Shown in pieces: positions 6,194-10,862 of a DNA stretch of 10,862 nt. The translations under genes were made by a program, and so were the position numbers. This DNA comes from Bacillota bacterium (lineage in GTDB: Bacteria; Bacillota; Clostridia; Christensenellales; Aristaeellaceae), in NCBI GenBank assembly GCA_023392515.1, contig JAEVYX010000145.1, positions 1 to 10,862 of the forward strand. Direction: 5' to 3'. How positions within the stretch are numbered: position 1 is the stretch's first letter; each line of letters opens with the position of its first letter. The notes under the pieces were generated by a model that saw only the letters and a list, made by a program, of their open reading frames with translations, was not told the DNA's origin and made no database searches.

Positions 6194-9157
6194 ATGGATA
6201 AGCAACCACAGACAGTCTTGCCGCTGAACTGGCTTTCAGATCCGTCGGTATTCTCGGTGGGACAGCTTCCTCCACGATCTGATCATGAGATGCCAAACGT
6301 AGGCACGCTATGCCTGAATGGCATCTGGGATTTTCGTTGGTTTGAAACGCCCTGGCAGATTCCGGCTGACTTTCTTTCGTCAGCCTTCTGGAAAAACAGC
6401 AACACCATATCCGTCCCAGGGCATATGGAATTGCAGGGGTACGGAACCCCGCAGTATATCAATGTGCAATATCCGTGGGACGGGCTGGAAGAGCTGTCTC
6501 CGCCCCAGGTTCCGCAGCAGTATAACCCTGCGGGAATTTACCGCCGCCTGTTTACTTTGACTTGCCAGGAAGCCGGGCAAAATGCGCGGCTTGTATTTGA
6601 CGGTGCGGAAAGTGCGCTGTACGTATATTTGAACGGGGAATTGCTGGGCTATGGCGAGGACAGCTTTACCCCATCGGCCTTTGACGTAAGCGGGAAACTC
6701 CGCGAAGGCGAAAATGAACTGGTGGCCGTAGTGGTGCATTATTGCAGCGGTTCCTGGCTGGAGGATCAGGATTTCTGGCACTTTTCCGGGCTCTTTCGTG
6801 ATGTCAGGCTTATCTTGTTTCCCGCACACTATATTGACGATGTTTCTGTCATGCCCACGCTTTTAGATGACTTTTCTGAAGGAAGCGTATGCCTTCGTAT
6901 GGCGGGCCGCTTTGACGGCTGCAATATGGCTGTACGTATCACTGATCCCCGTGGAAATCTTGCGGCCGAGTATATGGGCAGCATGCAGGAAAACCTGACG
7001 CTGACCGTTCACTCCCCCTTGTTGTGGAGCGCGGAAACGCCCAACTGTTATCATGTGACCATTTCCCTTAATGGAGAGGCCGCAGCCGAAACCATCTTTG
7101 GCTTTCGCAGCTTTGTTCTTGAAGGCGGGCTCATGAAAATCAACGGAAAGCGCATTGTTTTCCGTGGTGTGAACCGCCATGAGTTTGATTGTGATAAAGG
7201 CCGGGCTATTGGTGAGGATGAGATTCTGCGGGACTTGACGCTTCTCAAAGCCCATCATTTCAATGCCGTTCGCACAAGCCATTATCCGAATCATTCCGCC
7301 TTCTACCGCCTGTGCGACCAAATCGGATTGTATGTAATCGATGAAGTGAATTTGGAAACCCATGGCACGTGGATGGTCATGGGCAAATATGTGCCTTCCG
7401 ATAAAGTATTGCCAAACGACCATGAGAAATGGAAGCCCGCGGTGCAGCGGCGCACGGAAGCCATGTTTTATAGGGATCGCAATCATCCGTCCATCCTGCT
7501 GTGGTCCTTGGGAAATGAATGCTGCGGTGGCACAATACTGCGGGATATGGCCAATCTATTGCGTTCTTTGGATCAAACACGGCTGATCCATTATGAAGGC
7601 ATCTTCTGGGACCGGCGTTTTCCGGAAACCAGCGATGTGGAAAGCCGGATGTACGCCAAACCTCACGAAATCATCGAATATCTTTCCAATAACCCCGAAA
7701 AGCCCTACCTTTCCTGCGAGTATGCCCATGCCATGGGCAATTCTCTGGGCGGCCTGCATGAATATATCTCGCTGGAAGCCCGCTTTCCCATGTACCAGGG
7801 GGGCTTTATCTGGGATTTTAAGGACCAGGCGCTGCGGGTGAAAAGGGGTAATTCGCAGCGTGAACTTCTGACAGGGTTATCTTTTAGAAATCCCACCGAC
7901 GGCTATTTCTGCGCCGACGGCCTGCTCTTTGGGGATGGGACACCTACGCCGAAATTTTTTGAAGCAAGCGCCCTTTATGCGCCCCTTCGCGTGAAATTCA
8001 CAGAGGACCGGCTGCTGATTGAAAACTGCAACCTGTTTTTGGATGCTTCACCGTATGAAGCGTCGTGGAGGCTGCTTCGGGACGGCCTGGAAACAAGGCG
8101 CGGGGGATTTCCCTTGAACATACTGCCGGGAGAAACGGGAAGCTATCCTTTGCCTGAATTTATCATGTACGAAGGAGAATGGCTGCTTGATGTTTCCATC
8201 ACAGCGGCGAAGGATATGCCGTACGTCCCCAAAGGCACGGAAATTGCCTACGGGCAAAAAGCCTATCAGCATATGCGCAGGCCTATAACACAGGAGCCTG
8301 TTCCATTCATAAACGCTGATTTCAATGTGGGATTTCCCTTTACAAACGGGCATGGACTGGTATCCAAAGCAAGCGGTTTATTATCATCCCTGACAATCGG
8401 GCGTGAAGAGCTTCTTACCCGCTGCCTCCGCCCTGACTTCTGGCGCGCCCCTACCGATAATGACCTTGCAAACGGGAATACCTTGCGCTGGGCACAGTGG
8501 AAGCTGGCAAGCCTCTATTCAGCTTGCGACCGTTGGCAGGAAACTGCTTACACGTGGTCGGCTCATCTGTCTTTTCCCACCTGCCCTGCCACAGGCTGCT
8601 CAATAGACTATTATATGCAAAATTCCAACACGCTGCGTATAGAATCGCGACTGGATCAGCCTGCGAAGGATCTCCCCGCCATGGGGGTGTCTTTGGCGCT
8701 GCCCAGCCTTTACAATCAATTCCGTCTGTACGGAAATTTGCAAAAGGAATCCTATGCGGACCGCGATCTTCCGCGGTTGGGGCTTAGGGAGGGAACGGTA
8801 CAGGAACAGTTCGTTCCCTATGTGAATCCTCAGGAAAACGGGTGCATGACCCATTTGAGATGGCTGGAGGTTTTCCGCCCCGACGGCTGCGGCCTGCGTT
8901 TTTTCGCCGACGCTCCCTTTGAAGCAACCGTACAGGCCTATGATGCACACCAATTGGAGCAGGCGCAAAGCATTTACGAACTGCCTGTGCCGAGCAATAC
9001 CTTTATCCGCATTCTGAAGGGACAGTGCGGCGTGGGCGGCGATGATACCTGGGGCGCTCCGGTACACGCAAGGTATCTATTCAACGCCGATAAATTCGTG
9101 TTCTATATACAATTGATAAGCAGCCCGCCGCCTTCGCAGGGGCGAATCCCAGAATAA
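6194..9157 (+). CDS. lacZ: Glycoside hydrolase family 2 beta-galactosidase
   Basis: A full-length 987-residue GH2 enzyme with the five-domain LacZ plan (E. coli LacZ is about 1024). It hydrolyses terminal beta-D-galactosides by a retaining mechanism. Visible LacZ landmarks are INVQYP in the sugar-binding domain, EDQDFW (190-195), VNRHEF and RTSHYPNH, the Mg-site motif ETHG, acid/base Glu442 in SLGNE, nucleophile Glu509 in CEYAHAMGNS, GGFIWDF, FWRAPTDND opening the C-terminal domain, and Trp953 in GGDDTW, equivalent to the galactose-stacking Trp of LacZ. These support true beta-galactosidase rather than glucuronidase or mannosidase activity. The two Cys after the catalytic Glu (NECCGG) are unusual. 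No signal peptide is present, so it acts on imported substrate. GAGGGGG 6 nt before the ATG and a 3-bp gap from the PHP gene indicate coupled translation. No clear terminator follows. Confidence 0.96.
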   Translation: MDKQPQTVLPLNWLSDPSVFSVGQLPPRSDHEMPNVGTLCLNGIWDFRWFETPWQIPADFLSSAFWKNSNTISVPGHMELQGYGTPQYINVQYPWDGLEELSPPQVPQQYNPAGIYRRLFTLTCQEAGQNARLVFDGAESALYVYLNGELLGYGEDSFTPSAFDVSGKLREGENELVAVVVHYCSGSWLEDQDFWHFSGLFRDVRLILFPAHYIDDVSVMPTLLDDFSEGSVCLRMAGRFDGCNMAVRITDPRGNLAAEYMGSMQENLTLTVHSPLLWSAETPNCYHVTISLNGEAAAETIFGFRSFVLEGGLMKINGKRIVFRGVNRHEFDCDKGRAIGEDEILRDLTLLKAHHFNAVRTSHYPNHSAFYRLCDQIGLYVIDEVNLETHGTWMVMGKYVPSDKVLPNDHEKWKPAVQRRTEAMFYRDRNHPSILLWSLGNECCGGTILRDMANLLRSLDQTRLIHYEGIFWDRRFPETSDVESRMYAKPHEIIEYLSNNPEKPYLSCEYAHAMGNSLGGLHEYISLEARFPMYQGGFIWDFKDQALRVKRGNSQRELLTGLSFRNPTDGYFCADGLLFGDGTPTPKFFEASALYAPLRVKFTEDRLLIENCNLFLDASPYEASWRLLRDGLETRRGGFPLNILPGETGSYPLPEFIMYEGEWLLDVSITAAKDMPYVPKGTEIAYGQKAYQHMRRPITQEPVPFINADFNVGFPFTNGHGLVSKASGLLSSLTIGREELLTRCLRPDFWRAPTDNDLANGNTLRWAQWKLASLYSACDRWQETAYTWSAHLSFPTCPATGCSIDYYMQNSNTLRIESRLDQPAKDLPAMGVSLALPSLYNQFRLYGNLQKESYADRDLPRLGLREGTVQEQFVPYVNPQENGCMTHLRWLEVFRPDGCGLRFFADAPFEATVQAYDAHQLEQAQSIYELPVPSNTFIRILKGQCGVGGDDTWGAPVHARYLFNADKFVFYIQLISSPPPSQGRIPE

Positions 9158-9171
9158 TCGCTTTGGGAACG

Positions 9172-9540
9172 CTATTCATTATCCGCTGGTTCTCTGCCGC
9201 ATCTGCGTCTGGGGCAGCCATCTCCGCCGCAGCCCTTTCCGGCTCCGTCGCAGAGCTTGTATTCGCCCCCTTCAATGCAGAGGACATGGCCTTGGACCAG
9301 AAACGAAGCAAGCTTCCTTCTTGCATCATTATAGATGCCCTGTACGGTTGACCGCGCTATATTCATATGGCTGGCGCACTCTTCCTGGGTATAGCCCTCC
9401 AGGTCAATCAGCCGGATGGTTTCATATTCATCCACCGACATTTTGACCGCTGTGCATTCGTCGGCCGGGGCATCCAGGGGGCCAAAGCGGCTGCTGTCGG
9501 GAAGGCAGCAGACCTTTCGCCACTTTCTCGGTCTTGCCAT
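9172..9540 (-). CDS. DUF134/UPF0251 family HTH DNA-binding protein with Cys-rich tail
   Basis: A 122-residue protein that matches the DUF134 (UPF0251) pattern from its first residues: MARPRKWRKVCCLP, then RFGPLD, DEYETIRLIDLEG, a sigma-70-region-4-like helix-turn-helix (about 49-80: YTQEECASHMNIARSTVQGIYN), and IEGGEYKLC. Family members are presumed DNA-binding regulators and often sit beside NifX/NifB-type iron-molybdenum cofactor proteins; no such partner is visible here. The C-terminus carries Cys97, Cys104, Cys109 and Cys114 in a Gly-rich stretch, a possible metal or Fe-S site. GAGGTG about 8 nt upstream supports the ATG. The gene converges on lacZ with only 14 bp between the stop codons. 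The regulated genes are unknown. Confidence 0.87.
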   Translation of the reverse strand: MARPRKWRKVCCLPDSSRFGPLDAPADECTAVKMSVDEYETIRLIDLEGYTQEECASHMNIARSTVQGIYNDARRKLASFLVQGHVLCIEGGEYKLCDGAGKGCGGDGCPRRRCGREPADNE

Positions 9541-9602
9541 CGTTTTCTCACCTCATTGAATAGCAGAAATAACAAGCGCGTTCTCCGATTATTTCCATCG
9601 TC

Positions 9603-9631
9603 AGTGTAAGGTTCTTTGCATTCCTTGTCAA
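9603..9631 (-). promoter_or_regulatory. Probable promoter of the DUF134 gene
   Basis: On the minus strand TTGACA (9626-9631) is followed after 17 bp by TACACT (9603-9608), which matches the -10 consensus at four of six positions. The predicted start near 9596 leaves a leader of about 56 nt. Confidence 0.55.
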
Positions 9632-9678
9632 TGACATCCGCTTTTTTGCAAAAATCTTTGGTTCAGCAGAAATAAGAA

Positions 9679-9717
9679 AAGCCGCACCTTCGCGGAATAT
9701 TCGTGAGGGTGCGGCTT
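9679..9717 (-). terminator. Intrinsic terminator of the C_GCAxxG_C_C gene
   Basis: AAGCCGCACC (9679-9688) pairs with GGTGCGGCTT (9708-9717), and the stem can be extended inward. On the minus strand it is followed by an interrupted T tract (TTTTCTTATTT, counting two stem bases). It lies 25 bp past the stop of the Tat-signal protein gene. On the plus strand only two T residues follow, so it would be a poor terminator for lacZ read-through. Confidence 0.82.
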
Positions 9718-9742
9718 ACTATGTATTGGCTATGTTCTACGA

Positions 9743-10414
9743 TTACAGGCCGAAATAAGCGTTGAGCAGTTCGACTGCCTTTGCGGCGGTTTCACCGGTA
9801 ACGGATGCACAGCGGGCTTTGCGTCCGTCATCCCCCATTTTAAGCCCCGTAGCTGTCATGAAATTGTTTAAGGAATCGGCGCAGTTTACCGAATCGGCAA
9901 CCGTGGTGGCCGACTGGAATTCCGGCTGATATTCGGGGAATGCATGGGAGCGGTACCAGCTGAACAAATCCGCTGTAATCGTCTTCGCATCCGCAGGAGG
10001 GGTAACCAGCGCAATAGCCCCGGCAGCACCGCCCAAGGAACCGCACAGGGATGCGGCGCCATAACCGGCAGAGGCATTGGCAAACAAATTCACAGGGATT
10101 TGGTTAAAGGGATAGCCAACAGCCTCCGTAAGCTGTTCGATGATTGCGGAGAAAGCACCCATACCGCAGCCGCCCTTGGCAAAGTAGTTTTGATAGCCCA
10201 GTTCCTTTGTCTTTTCGGGATCGAGCTTCGCATACTTGAAAGGATGTTCGGGGGCGGCGGTTTCATCAGCAAATGCGCTGGTAACGTTCAGCAAAGAACC
10301 CACTGACCCAAATGCGATTGCACCGGCAGTGACTTTCGCGGTGTTCACCAGAAACTCACGGCGGGTTTGTACCTTTTCCATGTTTTCGAGCATGTTTTTC
10401 CCTTGATGATTCAT
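9743..10414 (-). CDS. C_GCAxxG_C_C family protein with Tat signal, putative redox protein
   Basis: A 223-residue exported protein. The N-terminus has a twin-arginine motif (TRREFL, Arg18-Arg19), a hydrophobic stretch (about 28-46) and an AFA cleavage site ending at Ala49, predicting folded export by the Tat system. The mature domain shows the C_GCAxxG_C_C family pattern: GGCGMGAFSAI with Cys83, SLCGSLGGAAGAI with Cys124, then Cys178 and Cys202, and a closing AVELLNAYF. The family is related to split-Soret cytochrome c, but no CxxCH haem site is present, and no in-frame TGA suggests selenocysteine. Redox or metal cofactor binding is assumed from the family; no reaction is known. The ATG at 10414 has AAGGAGG 6 nt upstream. 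An upstream ATG at 10441 lies next to the predicted transcript start without a ribosome-binding site and is rejected. Confidence 0.85.
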   Translation of the reverse strand: MNHQGKNMLENMEKVQTRREFLVNTAKVTAGAIAFGSVGSLLNVTSAFADETAAPEHPFKYAKLDPEKTKELGYQNYFAKGGCGMGAFSAIIEQLTEAVGYPFNQIPVNLFANASAGYGAASLCGSLGGAAGAIALVTPPADAKTITADLFSWYRSHAFPEYQPEFQSATTVADSVNCADSLNNFMTATGLKMGDDGRKARCASVTGETAAKAVELLNAYFGL

Positions 10415-10428
10415 AACGTACCTCCTTA

Positions 10429-10480
10429 TGGTTTTCGGCATATGACATTTATCTCCATTATAGCTGGTTTACGGCATATG
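10429..10480. repeat. Pair of 16-bp direct repeats at the C_GCAxxG promoter (candidate operators)
   Basis: TGGTTTTCGGCATATG (10429-10444) and TGGTTTACGGCATATG (10465-10480) differ at one base and are spaced 36 bp start to start. One copy fills the spacer and part of the -35 of the minus-strand promoter; the other lies just downstream of the predicted start. A third CATATGTCAA copy occurs at 10524-10533, matching 10475-10484. The placement is typical of paired repressor sites; the regulator is unknown. Confidence 0.55.
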
Positions 10481-10484
10481 TCAA
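10457..10484 (-). promoter_or_regulatory. Promoter of the C_GCAxxG_C_C gene
   Basis: On the minus strand TTGACA (10479-10484) and TATAAT (10457-10462), both perfect, are separated by 16 bp. The predicted start near 10450 gives a leader of about 36 nt, with the ribosome-binding site well placed before the ATG at 10414. Confidence 0.8.
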
Positions 10485-10491
10485 TAAAGAA

Positions 10492-10520
10492 TTGATAAAA
10501 AGTAGTCATTCTTGTATAGT
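10492..10520 (+). promoter_or_regulatory. Possible divergent plus-strand promoter
   Basis: TTGATA (10492-10497) and TATAGT (10515-10520), each one mismatch from consensus, are spaced 17 bp apart. A transcript from about 10527 would run into the hairpin-rich region without any convincing coding sequence. It could drive a small RNA, or be fortuitous in AT-rich DNA. Confidence 0.4.
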
Positions 10521-10570
10521 ATCCATATGTCAACCGAACTTGACCAGCTGCGATGCTTCATTTATAGCAG

Positions 10571-10600
10571 AAAAAATGCGCTGCGAGTGTTCGCGGCGCA
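10571..10600 (-). terminator. Probable intrinsic terminator for minus-strand transcription entering from the right
   Basis: On the minus strand TGCGC-C-GCGA pairs with TCGC-A-GCGCA (one mismatch) around an ACAC loop and is followed directly by six T residues. It would stop transcripts from beyond the right edge before they reach the C_GCAxxG promoter. Confidence 0.65.
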
Positions 10601-10610
10601 TCAGACTGTC

Positions 10611-10652
10611 AAAAAACCTCTGGGAGGTGTCGGAGGGGCACCCCCCTCCGAC
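10611..10652 (-). terminator. Second terminator-like double hairpin with T6 tract
   Basis: On the minus strand a perfect 10-bp stem (GTCGGAGGGG with CCCCTCCGAC, 10629-10652) stacks directly on a short ACCTC/GAGGT stem (10616-10628) and runs into TTTTTT (10611-10616). It is in tandem with the terminator at 10571-10600. Confidence 0.55.
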
Positions 10653-10862
10653 TGTAAATCCGAAGCCAGCGACAGGCTTCGCCGGATTCATTGGGCTTTG
10701 CTCTTTGCATACACATAGCGAAGCCGTAATAAAGAGCAAAGCCCCGGTGGCTTCGGAAGCCTTGCGCAGCAAGGTTTCCTTACGCCCTTCACCGCACGTA
10801 GAGCGTAGCTCACAGGTGAAGGGTGCAGACTCGAAAAAGCGGCGCAGACACTTTTTCGAAAC
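10629..10862. repeat. Dense hairpin array, probable interspersed repeat or structured RNA; no gene seen
   Basis: From 10415 to the window end I see no convincing gene. This part is nearly all inverted repeats: 10629-10652 (10-bp stem), 10657-10688 (AATCCG plus AAGCC stems), 10693-10706 with 10731-10744 (perfect 14-bp stem, 24-nt loop), 10755-10779 (11 bp with one wobble on the plus strand), 10785-10793 with 10815-10823 (9 bp, inner GAGC/GCTC), and 10831-10839 with 10851-10859 (9 bp). The motif CTTCG/CGAAG recurs. Such runs are typical of intergenic repeat elements in Clostridia genomes. It continues past the edge, so its limits are unknown. I recognise no tRNA, rRNA or riboswitch in it. Confidence 0.55.

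Noticed and set aside
6863..7486. Long minus-strand frames inside lacZ (also 6380-6829 and 8600-9067)
   Set aside because: The lacZ frame is continuous and carries all catalytic motifs; the antisense frames have no recognisable domain.
9147..9168. lacZ terminator formed by TCCCA/TGGGA
   Set aside because: The stem is only 5 bp with a 12-nt loop and no T tract follows, so it is too weak to support.
10415..10441. Upstream ATG for the C_GCAxxG_C_C gene
   Set aside because: It lies about 9 nt from the predicted transcript start without a Shine-Dalgarno, whereas the ATG at 10414 has AAGGAGG well placed.
10512..10718. 68-residue plus-strand frame near the right end (and the 80-residue minus frame at 10530-10772)
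   Set aside because: Both run through the hairpin array, lack a good ribosome-binding site and show no protein-like features.
10577..10862. CRISPR array or tRNA cluster
   Set aside because: The stems are all different in sequence with no regular spacer period, and no tRNA cloverleaf or T-loop motif was found.

Overview
The window looks like a chromosomal segment from a Gram-positive anaerobe of the Clostridia (Firmicutes). The evidence is consensus sigma-A promoters, strong AGGAGG ribosome-binding sites, mid-range GC, a Firmicutes-style LacI regulator, a DUF134/UPF0251 regulator and a Tat-exported C_GCAxxG_C_C protein. Species cannot be fixed from the sequence alone.

Region 1 (1-9157) is a sugar-type catabolic locus. 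A LacI-family repressor gene lies on the minus strand (58-1089) and ends in an intrinsic terminator at the left edge. Across a 263-bp divergent promoter region lies a six-gene plus-strand operon (1353-9157): an ABC solute-binding protein, two inner-membrane permeases, the ABC ATPase, a PHP-domain metallohydrolase and a GH2 beta-galactosidase (lacZ). The operon promoter is a perfect TTGACA-17-TATAAT match. Most of the genes are tightly coupled: ATGA overlap of the two permeases, a 2-bp gap before the PHP gene and a 3-bp gap before lacZ. A perfect 12-bp hairpin follows the binding-protein gene and probably sets its dose relative to the permeases. The transporter is of the Fe3+/spermidine/phosphonate/sugar-phosphate type, not the CUT1 sugar type that usually accompanies lacZ. 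With the phosphoesterase-like PHP enzyme between transporter and LacZ, this suggests import and breakdown of an anionic, perhaps phosphorylated or phosphodiester-linked, beta-galactoside. That is inference; it is the most interesting idea in the window.

Region 2 (9158-10500) is on the minus strand: a small DUF134 HTH protein with a Cys-rich tail, convergent with lacZ (14-bp gap), and a Tat-signal C_GCAxxG_C_C putative redox protein. Each has its own recognisable promoter. The second gene ends in an intrinsic terminator, and its promoter carries near-identical 16-bp direct repeats 36 bp apart.

Region 3 (10501-10862) contains no convincing gene. It holds a possible plus-strand promoter followed by a dense run of hairpins to the window end. 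Two of these are followed by T6 tracts when read on the minus strand. It is probably a composite terminator plus an interspersed repeat, or an unrecognised structured RNA.
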